From: Phycisphaerales bacterium
GTDB taxonomy: Bacteria > Planctomycetota > Phycisphaerae > Phycisphaerales > SM1A02
Length of the DNA stretch: 64,000 bases
NCBI GenBank assembly: GCA_029268515.1
Contig: JAQWNP010000008.1
Location: 41,840-105,839 of the forward strand
Reading direction: 5' to 3'
This document shows positions 8,072 through 15,633 of the stretch, in pieces (the stretch's first letter is position 1; the number at the start of each line of letters is the position of its first letter). A program made the position numbers and the translations under genes. Below the pieces are notes generated by a model. That model did not search any database, had not been told where the DNA came from, and saw only the letters and a program-made list of their open reading frames with translations.

Positions 8072-9091
8072 TCAGGCCGCGGGGGGCAACGATGTAGAGC
8101 CTGCAGCAATAGCGCGGCGGACCCATGCACCCTGTTCATATGAGAATCGACGCAGTGCAAGCCTCTTCGCGTTACACGGCCCGTTGCCTCTAATGACACG
8201 GAAGAATTCATCCCAGTCAGGATCTGTAATACCCCAGTGTCCTGTTGCTTCGTCTTGAACACACTTTTCATCGATGCGCTTTGAGGTCACCATGCCTTGG
8301 GCGTCTTTCTCACATATGTGTATGACGAGACCGAGGTCCATGGCAGCGGGCGCGAATCGATCAACAAAGCGCTGGCGAAGTGAGTCATTTGTTTCGGTTT
8401 TCATTCGCCATTTCATTGGCGGCATATGTTCACATCCAGGCTTATCGTGGGGGCCAAAAAACATAATCGAAGGACCCCACCAGCGATCAAATGCTTGTTG
8501 TGTCATGGCTTTCTGTGATTTCGTGCCACTCATTAATGTGAGCACCATGTCTTCGCCACTTTTGAAGTGGAAAGCTTCCTCCATATTGATCCGGTGCATC
8601 GTACGTATGTAAGGACCGAAGGCACCATCTGCCAGAGTCTTCTGGTTCATAATGGCAGCGCCATCGATAAGCCACTGAATCATGGCAATATCTGCCCAAG
8701 TAGGAGCAGGGTAGTTAAAACAATTGTGATATTTTGTCTTGCCGGTACACAAATCACGCAGCATTTCATCTCGTGGTTTACCCAGGTCTTGGGAAACGCG
8801 ATAGAGCATTTGTCCATGACCCACTTCATCTTGAACCTTCGCAGTTAAGGCAAGCTTGCGTCGTAGACTTGGAGCACGTGTGATCCACTCACCTTCTGGA
8901 AGAGCGCCAATGATCTCGCTATTGGCATGATGCTCGGCCATTCGAAGCATGCCGAATCGGTACGCCTCAGGCATCCAGTCACCTGGTTCAATAAGCAGCC
9001 CGTCGGCAATTTTCTTCTCAAACTCAGCGAGCTTGGCTTGGTCCTCCTGAGAGGGGTCAATGCTCATTACGGGATTTGATGCTCCAGACAT
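8072..9091 (-). CDS. paaA: PaaA, catalytic subunit of phenylacetyl-CoA 1,2-epoxidase
   Basis: This 339-residue diiron oxygenase subunit epoxidises the aromatic ring of phenylacetyl-CoA. Characteristic stretches are LIEPGDWMPEAYRFGMLRM, EWITRAPSLRRKLALTAKVQ, the metal-site helices QDEVGHG and MEEAFHF, and RQRFVDRFAP. The length matches the family (about 309-330). I chose ATG 9091, preceded by AGGACA; the longer frame to 9190 starts with sequence unlike PaaA. A second in-frame ATG at 9067 lacks a ribosome-binding site. The gene follows the thiolase by 58 bases and is followed closely by paaB, paaC and paaD. Confidence 0.93.
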   Translation of the reverse strand: MSGASNPVMSIDPSQEDQAKLAEFEKKIADGLLIEPGDWMPEAYRFGMLRMAEHHANSEIIGALPEGEWITRAPSLRRKLALTAKVQDEVGHGQMLYRVSQDLGKPRDEMLRDLCTGKTKYHNCFNYPAPTWADIAMIQWLIDGAAIMNQKTLADGAFGPYIRTMHRINMEEAFHFKSGEDMVLTLMSGTKSQKAMTQQAFDRWWGPSIMFFGPHDKPGCEHMPPMKWRMKTETNDSLRQRFVDRFAPAAMDLGLVIHICEKDAQGMVTSKRIDEKCVQDEATGHWGITDPDWDEFFRVIRGNGPCNAKRLALRRFSYEQGAWVRRAIAAGSTSLPPAA

Positions 9092-9149
9092 TTGTGTCCT
9101 ATCTAACGGGTGAGGCAAGTTGCAGTAACAAAAGCAGTCTTGAGATCGC

Positions 9150-10352
9150 CTAGGTGCGCTCAATAAGTGTCGCCAACCCCTGGCCAACACCTATACATAG
9201 TGTAGCCAACCCACAGGTTCCGCCGCTGCGACGGAGTTCGTGTACCAATGTGGTCACCAATCGAGCTCCAGTACAACCCAGGGGATGGCCGATGGCAATG
9301 CCGCCACCTTTGGGATTGATATTGGCTTCTTCGATACCTAATTCCCGAATGCAGGCGACTGACTGGGCAGCAAAGGCTTCATTGAGCTCGACGATATCGA
9401 TATCAGAAAATGATCGGCCAGCACGTTTTAGGCATTTTTTTGTCGCAGCGACCGGGCCAATGCCCATGTATTTTGGTTCCACGCCGGCAGCAGCAGCAGC
9501 GCCCACAACGGCCAGAGATTCAAGGCCCAGTGACTTTGCGACGTCGGTACTTGCTAAGACTAATGCTGCAGCGCCGTCATTAATGCCTGAGCTATTCCCG
9601 GCAGTGACGGTTCCTTTGTCGTCACTGGAAAATACAGGGCGAAGCTTGGCAAGTTTTTCAAGTGTTGTGTCAGGCCGTGGATGCTCATCGCGACTGACCA
9701 CTATGGCATCACCTTTGCGTTGTGGAATCTCAACAGAAATGATTTCTTCGTCAAAGAGCCCAAGTTCATCGGCAGCCGCCCACTTTTGTTGGCTCCATAG
9801 AGCGAAGCGATCTTGGGCTTCACGGTCGATGCCGTATTTTCGAGCCACATGCTCCGCAGTTTGTCCCATACTGTCTGAACCCCACAACTCATGCAGTTGT
9901 GGATTTGTAAAACGCCAGCCTATCGTGGTGTCTTGGAGTGTCTGTTGACGAGTGAACGCGTGCTCTGATTTACTGAGCACAAACGGAGCACGGCTCATAC
10001 TTTCAACACCACCGACCACAACAATATCTGCCATACCCGCTTCAATGGTCCGCGCGCCAAGGTTCACCGCCTCCAGTCCCGAAGCGCAGAGTCGATTAAC
10101 AGTGCATCCGGGTACAGAAACAGGAAGTCCAGCGAGTAACCCAGCCATGCGAGCGACATTTCGATTGTCTTCTCCGGCTTGGTTTGCTGCGCCGAAGTAA
10201 ATGTCGTCAATCTTTGCAGGATCGATACCTGCACGGTCAACGGCAGCTTTAATGACCAGTGCGGCCATGTCATCGGGACGAATAGAACTGAGTGCACCGC
10301 CATATCTTCCAATCGGTGTACGTACTGCTGAGAGAATTGCAGCCTTTGGCAT
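9150..10352 (-). CDS. paaJ: 3-oxoadipyl-CoA thiolase (PaaJ/PcaF type)
   Basis: This 400-residue thiolase has the N-terminal nucleophile Cys in VNRLCASGLEAV, the GGVESMSRAPFVL segment, NEAFAAQ, and the C-terminal pair GGGIAIGHPLGCTGARL and LCIGVGQG. The stretch DTTIGWRFTNP is typical of 3-oxoadipyl-CoA thiolases rather than general acetyl-CoA acetyltransferases. In this pathway it performs the thiolytic steps that yield succinyl-CoA and acetyl-CoA. ATG 10352 is used in place of a TTG two codons earlier. The gene lies downstream of the small membrane protein and upstream of paaA, all on the minus strand. Confidence 0.88.
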   Translation of the reverse strand: MPKAAILSAVRTPIGRYGGALSSIRPDDMAALVIKAAVDRAGIDPAKIDDIYFGAANQAGEDNRNVARMAGLLAGLPVSVPGCTVNRLCASGLEAVNLGARTIEAGMADIVVVGGVESMSRAPFVLSKSEHAFTRQQTLQDTTIGWRFTNPQLHELWGSDSMGQTAEHVARKYGIDREAQDRFALWSQQKWAAADELGLFDEEIISVEIPQRKGDAIVVSRDEHPRPDTTLEKLAKLRPVFSSDDKGTVTAGNSSGINDGAAALVLASTDVAKSLGLESLAVVGAAAAAGVEPKYMGIGPVAATKKCLKRAGRSFSDIDIVELNEAFAAQSVACIRELGIEEANINPKGGGIAIGHPLGCTGARLVTTLVHELRRSGGTCGLATLCIGVGQGLATLIERT

Positions 10353-10384
10353 AGTCAATAGAGTCCTTTTCTGAGATGAGCGCG

Positions 10385-10576
10385 TTACTCGGGAGTTTTA
10401 GGTCCGCGGGCAAAGGCAATTGAAAAGAGTACTGCAGCAATAATCAGTAGTACCAATCCAATAATCAGAGTCACGCGTGGACTTTGTAGGAAGAAGCTTG
10501 TGAAAAAGAGGCTGAGCCCGAAAATACACACAAGCAGTCCTGGCATGAAATACTTGCCTTCAAGTTGCCGTGCCAT
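10385..10576 (-). CDS. Small two-helix membrane protein, 63 residues
   Basis: This short protein has two predicted membrane helices (about residues 12-30 and 35-54, rich in Leu, Ile, Phe and Val). A charged N terminus (MARQLEGKY) and an Arg/Lys/Pro tail flank them. I do not recognise a family. It looks real because its ATG overlaps the TAA of paaH (TAATG), GGGAGGT sits at the right distance upstream, and it lies in the middle of a tightly packed operon. A role at the membrane in aromatic-acid uptake or complex anchoring is only a guess. Confidence 0.7.
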   Translation of the reverse strand: MARQLEGKYFMPGLLVCIFGLSLFFTSFFLQSPRVTLIIGLVLLIIAAVLFSIAFARGPKTPE

Positions 10577-11835
10577 TATTGAATACCTCCCGAGTGAGTG
10601 TTGATCATTGAGGCCAGGTTCGCTGGTGCTTGAAAACGACCGTCTTGAGTCTGCGCATTGAGCGTCTCAAGGAGATCAATGATACGGTCCGCGCCAACTT
10701 CAGCAGCCCACTCAAATGGGCCCTTGGGATAGTTTGTTCCCAGTCGAAGTGCGGTGTCAATATCATCAGTGGTCGCAACGTCCTGACTTGCCGCCCATGC
10801 AGCTTCGTTAATGATAGCCGCCACAATACGAGCAGCGATGTAGCAATGTTGTTGTGGCTCTATCGGACTAAAAGTAGATACTGCGGCTTGTAGTCGATCG
10901 GTCATCTCTAATTGTATGCCCGTTCGTTCGATGGCAGTTGTTGGGGGGTTGACTGTGTAGTCATAGCACCCCAGCTTCGTTTTGCGTCCAAGATTGCCTT
11001 TGGCGACAAGTCCTTCTTGAGCCTCGCTTGGCGCAAGTCGTGCAGGGCATTCAAGGCGCTCCCAGACAGATCTTGTCGTTGCAGTATTAACATCCTGTCC
11101 AATGAGATCAGTTAATTCAAAGGGGCCCATTTTGAAGTCGCAAATGTCGCGCATCACATGATCAATTGTGTCTATACCCGCATAACCATCTTCATAAATC
11201 CGCCATGCTTCCAAATAATAGGGGCGTGCGACTCGGTTGACGATAAACCCTGGTGTATCACTGGCACGAACAACGGTTTTTCCCCAGCTGTTGGCAATGG
11301 CCGCGGCTTGGTCAGCCACAGCGGCAGTGGTTTTTTGTCCACGAATAATTTCAACCAGCGGCATTAATGCGGCAGGATTGAAAAAATGCATTCCAACCAC
11401 CCGTTCTGGACCTTTAATGGCATCGGCGATCTCCGAGACGGAGAGTGATGATGTATTGGTTGCAATAACTGCATCTGGTGCTAGTAATTCAGCAATTGGG
11501 CCAAGCGTGTCAGCTTTAACACTGAGATCTTCAACAATGGCTTCGATGACTAAATCACAATTGCCTAGATCCTTCACCTCAGCGGAGGCATTAAGTCGTG
11601 CCATTCCATCATCACAAGCAACCTGATTGATGCGGCCTTTCTCTACCAGTCGCTCAAGTCGTTTGGCAACAAGGGATTTTCCGGCAGTGGAAAGATCAAG
11701 TTCCCGGTCAATAAGACGGACATGCCAGCCAGCAAGTGTGGCAACTTGTGCGATACCTGTTCCCATTGTGCCAGCACCAAGGATGCCCACTGTTCCACAG
11801 GTTGTTGATGCAGCTGGCGTTGTTGCTGCGCACAT
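10576..11835 (-). CDS. paaH: PaaH, 3-hydroxyacyl-CoA dehydrogenase
   Basis: This 419-residue enzyme oxidises a 3-hydroxyacyl-CoA with NAD. The N-terminal Rossmann motif GILGAGTMGTGIAQVA is at residues 17-32. The catalytic His is in VGMHFFNPAALMPLVEI, and PGFIVNRVARPYYLEA starts the C-terminal helical domain. A second copy of the C-terminal domain follows (about 310-410), as in the PaaH/PaaC-type dehydrogenases of about 475-510 residues, though here it is shorter. The start ATG is preceded by AAGGGA. It lies 27 bases after paaG and is coupled to the small membrane protein. Confidence 0.88.
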   Translation of the reverse strand: MCAATTPAASTTCGTVGILGAGTMGTGIAQVATLAGWHVRLIDRELDLSTAGKSLVAKRLERLVEKGRINQVACDDGMARLNASAEVKDLGNCDLVIEAIVEDLSVKADTLGPIAELLAPDAVIATNTSSLSVSEIADAIKGPERVVGMHFFNPAALMPLVEIIRGQKTTAAVADQAAAIANSWGKTVVRASDTPGFIVNRVARPYYLEAWRIYEDGYAGIDTIDHVMRDICDFKMGPFELTDLIGQDVNTATTRSVWERLECPARLAPSEAQEGLVAKGNLGRKTKLGCYDYTVNPPTTAIERTGIQLEMTDRLQAAVSTFSPIEPQQHCYIAARIVAAIINEAAWAASQDVATTDDIDTALRLGTNYPKGPFEWAAEVGADRIIDLLETLNAQTQDGRFQAPANLASMINTHSGGIQ

Positions 11836-11862
11836 CTTTAATATCCCTTACTGAATATGTGG

Positions 11863-12672
11863 CTATGAGCCATTAAATTTAGGAGTTCGTTTCTCTAGGA
11901 ATGCTGTCACACCCTCAAAGTGATCACTGGTTTTTCCCGCAGTTTCTTGCGCAAAAGCTTCTGCCTCAAGCTGTGTGGGTAGGTCATTATCAAGAGCCTC
12001 ATTGAGCAGTCGTTTGGTCAAGGCAATAGCCTGGGAAGGCATTGCCGCGAGGCGGGCGGCCATGGTTTGAGCCTCGGTTGCTAATGCGTCGCTTGGTACA
12101 AGCTTATTAATCAAGCCAATAGCCATCGCCTCTTCAGCAGTCACTTTACGGCCGGTGCAACAGAGTTCCATGGCACGACCGAGACCAATAAGCCGGGGCA
12201 ATATAAATGTACTTGCTGAGTCTGGAATCAGCCCGACATTCACAAACACTTCAATGAAACTCGCCTTTTCGGAGGCAATTCGTAAATCACAAGCAAGGGC
12301 AAGGCTGCAGCCAGCGCCGGCGGCAACGCCATTAACCGCTGCGATGACCAGTTTTTTCATGGTCCGGATGCGCATCACGATGGGGTTGTAGCGTCGTCTT
12401 AGATCGTCACCCAACTCCGGTATATGTCCAGGGACGTACTTCTCTTTGAGCTCTGACAAATCTTGTCCGGAACTAAAGGCACGACCATCGCCAGTCAGAA
12501 TGATGACCTGAACACTTTTGTCACGTTCAAGTGTCTTGAGCGCATCAATGAGCTCAGTTGTAAGTTCATCGCTAATTGCGTTAAGAGAATCAGGTCTATT
12601 AAGAGTAAGGGTTGCTACCCCGTCTTGGTGGGTGACCATAATCGTTTTGTATTCAGTTGCAGTCGCCGTCAT
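11863..12672 (-). CDS. paaG: Enoyl-CoA hydratase/isomerase family, probable PaaG (epoxyphenylacetyl-CoA isomerase)
   Basis: This 269-residue crotonase-fold protein has the oxyanion-hole segments GRAFSSGQDLSEL and NGVAAGAGCSLALACDLRIA, and an Asp in VNVGLIPDSASTFILPRLIG where hydratases often have Glu. The DSxSTFxLPRLIG pattern is characteristic of PaaG, which isomerises the ring epoxide to the oxepin. The paralogue paaF next to it has the more hydratase-like pattern. Assignment of G versus F rests on this residue pattern and gene order. The start ATG has only a weak Shine-Dalgarno. Confidence 0.85.
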   Translation of the reverse strand: MTATATEYKTIMVTHQDGVATLTLNRPDSLNAISDELTTELIDALKTLERDKSVQVIILTGDGRAFSSGQDLSELKEKYVPGHIPELGDDLRRRYNPIVMRIRTMKKLVIAAVNGVAAGAGCSLALACDLRIASEKASFIEVFVNVGLIPDSASTFILPRLIGLGRAMELCCTGRKVTAEEAMAIGLINKLVPSDALATEAQTMAARLAAMPSQAIALTKRLLNEALDNDLPTQLEAEAFAQETAGKTSDHFEGVTAFLEKRTPKFNGS

Positions 12673-12727
12673 AGGTGCATTCCAGAGATAGTAAAACTAT
12701 TGATTTTAGTGTCATTATTTTTGATGT

Positions 12728-13504
12728 CTATTGGCCTTGGAAATGTGGCCGGCGTTTTTCCATAAAGGCCTTCATGCCTTCTTTTTGGTCAGCCGTTGAG
12801 AACAACATATAGAAAAGCTTGCGTTCATACTCAAGGCCTTCGCTTAATGAAGACTCAAATGACTTGAGTACAGATTCTTTGGCTAGTTGTAGCGCAAGCG
12901 GCGGTTTGGTTGCCATTGCGTGTGCGACCTTCATGGCTTCAGAGAAGAAGTGCTCTGGTGGGACCAAGCGACTGATTAATCCGTGAGTCAACGCCTCTTT
13001 GCCGGTGAGGAATCGACCGCTAAGAACGACATCCATTGACATCGCTTTTCCAACCGCACGCGTGAGCCTCTGTGTTCCACCGGCGCCTGGCATGACGCCA
13101 ATATTAATTTCTGGTTGTCCGATGCGACTGCTTTCAGAAGCAACAATGACATCACACAGCATCATGAGCTCGCAGCCACCACCAAGAGCAAAGCCACTCA
13201 CCGCCGCAACAATTGGTTTCTTGATGCGGCGGATTCGTTCCCAACGTGCAAATTGATCACGGCGGAACATCTCAAAGGTAGAGGCTTCTGCCATATCACC
13301 GATATCAGCACCAGCGGCAAAAGCCCGCTCATTTCCGGACAGCACGATGACATGAATTTCTGGATCTGCATCGAAAGCCTCAAGGGCCTCGATCAGTTGT
13401 TCCATAAGTTCTAAGTTAAGAGCATTCAAAACCTTGGGGCGGTTCAGGCGTGCAATGCCCACATGATCCTCTCGATCAGTCAGGATAAAAGATTCATCAC
13501 TCAT
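12728..13504 (-). CDS. paaF: Enoyl-CoA hydratase, probable PaaF
   Basis: This 258-residue crotonase-family enzyme carries the oxyanion-hole segments ERAFAAGADIGDM and SGFALGGGCELMMLCDVIVA. The Glu pair of true hydratases is visible in GQPEINIGVMPGAGGTQRL and in the preceding GGGCELM. It would hydrate 2,3-dehydroadipyl-CoA to 3-hydroxyadipyl-CoA, the substrate of PaaH. Its ATG overlaps the TGA of the upstream thioesterase gene by 4 bases, so both are probably translated together. It is 55 bases upstream of paaG. Confidence 0.88.
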   Translation of the reverse strand: MSDESFILTDREDHVGIARLNRPKVLNALNLELMEQLIEALEAFDADPEIHVIVLSGNERAFAAGADIGDMAEASTFEMFRRDQFARWERIRRIKKPIVAAVSGFALGGGCELMMLCDVIVASESSRIGQPEINIGVMPGAGGTQRLTRAVGKAMSMDVVLSGRFLTGKEALTHGLISRLVPPEHFFSEAMKVAHAMATKPPLALQLAKESVLKSFESSLSEGLEYERKLFYMLFSTADQKEGMKAFMEKRRPHFQGQ

Positions 13505-13935
13505 TCGTTCAAAGCCTCTGGGTTGTTGCTGCTCGAGCTGACTGCTCGATGTCTTTGGATCATTTTTTGAAGTGTCTCTTTCGGAAGGACACGTTGTTCT
13601 TGGAGGCCTCGCCCAACAAGGCGATCGCCATCAAACACTTCTACTTTGCAGATGACTCCTTTGGCAGTCACCTCGGTGGCTGTGGCAACGGCCCGAATGT
13701 TTTTTCCAACTGGTGTTGGTGCCACATGTTCGATCTCAAGTCTGCGGCCGATTCCCTCTTCATGAGGTTCAAGATGATCCACGAGGACCTTTCTAGCGGC
13801 GAGCTCCATGTGATGTGCCATAGACCAGGTGGAATAGACGTCATGGACGACGACCTCGTCAAAGGCCGGGCACATATCCCGTGTGACAGTGGCCTCAACG
13901 GCCGCGACGTTACCGACCTTTAGGCTGGGTTTCAT
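13501..13935 (-). CDS. FlK-like hotdog thioesterase, first gene of the paa operon
   Basis: This 144-residue single hotdog-fold protein resembles the fluoroacetyl-CoA thioesterase (FlK) group rather than the PaaI group. It has a Ser/Thr-containing strand VVVHDVYSTWSMAHHMELAA, an EGIGRRLEIEH segment and HVAPTPVGKNIRAVA. It would hydrolyse an acyl-CoA, possibly to rescue CoA from dead-end intermediates such as the oxepin-derived or ring-hydroxylated CoA esters, as PaaI does elsewhere. It is the promoter-proximal gene of the minus-strand cluster. No clear ribosome-binding site precedes the ATG, so translation may start on a short leader. Confidence 0.7.
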   Translation of the reverse strand: MKPSLKVGNVAAVEATVTRDMCPAFDEVVVHDVYSTWSMAHHMELAARKVLVDHLEPHEEGIGRRLEIEHVAPTPVGKNIRAVATATEVTAKGVICKVEVFDGDRLVGRGLQEQRVLPKETLQKMIQRHRAVSSSSNNPEALNE

Positions 13936-13991
13936 GGACCATTTAGTCTACCCGCTGGCACGAGAGGGTGTCCTTCGGATATAGATAGGGC
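13936..13991. promoter_or_regulatory. Divergent intergenic region feeding the paa cluster and the alpha/beta hydrolase
   Basis: This 56-base gap separates the minus-strand paa cluster from the plus-strand hydrolase gene. It must hold at least the promoter of the paa operon unless transcription starts inside the hydrolase gene. I see no convincing -35/-10 pair and no long inverted repeat that would suggest an operator. The call rests on gene arrangement only. Confidence 0.35.
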
Positions 13992-14885
13992 ATGGTCTCA
14001 GGTCTAATTATCCTATTTCTCACAGCATTAGCGCTTATTTGGAGCTTTCTAGTAGTCATTCTGCTCTATGAGATGCAGCGTCCACCTCGGCATACTGCCG
14101 GCTGGGCCTTGGCAACCGCTCGACCGATGACGCCTGATCAGGTCGGCTGTGATTTCTCTAGCCCAGCCATTGTCGATGCGCAGGGGCAATCAGTACCGAT
14201 CTGGATGATCGAAGGGCGTCCTCCAGCAGCTCGTGAGCCACTGACAGTTGTGTTTATTCACGGTTGGGGGCAATCCCGGCTCGACATGTTGCCACTGGTG
14301 CATACGTACTTGAATCAAGCTGATCGTCTGGTGCTTTTTGACCTTCCTGGTCATGGTGAGGCTTGTGGCACCTCAGCATTGGGCGCCAAAGAAGTCGACG
14401 GTTTATTGGATCTATTGGCGCAGTTAGACAATCATTCGTACTTGCTAGTTGGAAATTCGATGGGTTCAGTTATTGCCTTCGCTGCAGCTTCTCGTCCAGA
14501 ACCAATTGCAAAGAGGGTCCGCGGTGTGATCGCTTATGGGGCCTACATTAAGTTCCATCAATCACTGGTTGGTCGACTTCGTTTAGCCGGTTATCCAAGT
14601 CGACCAATTTCAGACGTGGCGCTTTGGGTCATGAGTTTGCTACAAAAGAAGCCACTGTCTCTATCCGACCAGCAAATCAGTTTGCAGTGTCCCGTCATGT
14701 TAATCACTGGTGAGAGGGATCAGATTGCCTCTCCCGAAACCGCAAAGCGCATTGCAGATCAACTTCCCAGTGGCTCTCTTTGGATCGTGCCTGATGGATT
14801 ACATTGCGATGCATGGGAATGCCAGCCAGAGCAGCACCAAGTTCAGATCGAGAATTTCCTCAAACAATTTGATCGACCATCTTGA
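13992..14885 (+). CDS. Alpha/beta hydrolase with an N-terminal membrane anchor
   Basis: This 297-residue protein begins with a hydrophobic helix (residues 4-27) and continues as an alpha/beta hydrolase. It has an oxyanion HGWGQSR motif near residue 91, the nucleophile elbow GNSMGS near 157, a late Asp in ITGERDQIASPE and His in DGLHCD. The first helix suggests attachment to the inner face of the cytoplasmic membrane or export. The substrate cannot be inferred. It is divergent from the paa operon and ends one base before the stop of the convergent sirtuin gene. Confidence 0.8.
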   Translation: MVSGLIILFLTALALIWSFLVVILLYEMQRPPRHTAGWALATARPMTPDQVGCDFSSPAIVDAQGQSVPIWMIEGRPPAAREPLTVVFIHGWGQSRLDMLPLVHTYLNQADRLVLFDLPGHGEACGTSALGAKEVDGLLDLLAQLDNHSYLLVGNSMGSVIAFAAASRPEPIAKRVRGVIAYGAYIKFHQSLVGRLRLAGYPSRPISDVALWVMSLLQKKPLSLSDQQISLQCPVMLITGERDQIASPETAKRIADQLPSGSLWIVPDGLHCDAWECQPEQHQVQIENFLKQFDRPS

Positions 14886-14886
14886 T

Positions 14887-15633
14887 TTATTGCACGTCGG
14901 AGCAATCTGTACTTGACAGCAGTTTCGGCACTAAATCACCGGCCGTTCCGATCAAGCCAATGTCATTTTTTGCTAAGCCATCGATTTTTTCCGTATTAAT
15001 ACAAATGATCTGGGCACCAGCACTCCGAGCGACTTCAATAAGGCCGGCGGCGGGGTAGACACATGCACTTGTTCCGATGACCAAGAGTAGTTCTGTGGTA
15101 AGGCAGGATTGCTCGGCACGCGCCCAGGCATCGCTCGGTAGCGACTCTCCAAACCAAACGACATCTGGACGTAGTGGTGCGTTACAGTTGGGGCACGGCT
15201 GTGGTTTTGGTGGTTTGGCCAAGTCAATATTCTCACGGTATCCACACCGCGCATGACAACGATCAGCAATGAGTGTTCCGTGTAGATGAATCGTATTGCG
15301 AGCGCCCGCACGTTCCAGAAGATCATCAACGTTTTGTGTGATATGAGCCATTGATTTTTGGGCTGCTAAAGAGGTATGGGCTGCATTAGGCTTTGCAGCG
15401 GCAAGATTTCGACGGCGCGATGAATACCAATCGAGTACGAGTTTTGGGTCTTCAGAAAAACCCTCTGGTGAGGCAAGCCGCATTGGATCATGTTTTGCCC
15501 AAATGCCACCCGTATGTTTATCGCGAAATGTAGAGAGGCCAGATTCGGCGCTCAATCCAGCTCCAGAAAATGAAACCGTTGAGTTGACAGATTGAACGAT
15601 TGCAATTGCATCGTCCAGGACATTTCGTGTCAA
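14887..15633 (-). CDS. cobB: Sir2-family NAD-dependent protein deacylase
   Basis: This 248-residue sirtuin has GAGLSAESGLSTFRD (NAD binding) near residue 24, TQNVDDLLERAG, and the catalytic His in HLHGTL. Four zinc Cys are seen in CHARC and CPNC, followed by PDVVWFGESLP and a late GTSACVYPAAGL. It removes acyl groups from lysine, often controlling acyl-CoA synthetases. The best start is TTG at 15633, preceded by AGGCGGA and overlapping the stop of the upstream HEAT-like gene (TTGA), which suggests co-translation. Confidence 0.88.
   Translation of the reverse strand: MTRNVLDDAIAIVQSVNSTVSFSGAGLSAESGLSTFRDKHTGGIWAKHDPMRLASPEGFSEDPKLVLDWYSSRRRNLAAAKPNAAHTSLAAQKSMAHITQNVDDLLERAGARNTIHLHGTLIADRCHARCGYRENIDLAKPPKPQPCPNCNAPLRPDVVWFGESLPSDAWARAEQSCLTTELLLVIGTSACVYPAAGLIEVARSAGAQIICINTEKIDGLAKNDIGLIGTAGDLVPKLLSSTDCSDVQ

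Noticed and set aside
8062..8271. An N-terminal extension of PaaB
   Set aside because: It overlaps paaA, does not resemble PaaB, and the internal ATG has a strong ribosome site.
9154..9948. A 264-residue plus-strand open frame opposite the thiolase gene
   Set aside because: It mirrors codon positions of paaJ, is Ser/Pro/Ala rich without motifs, and lacks a ribosome site.
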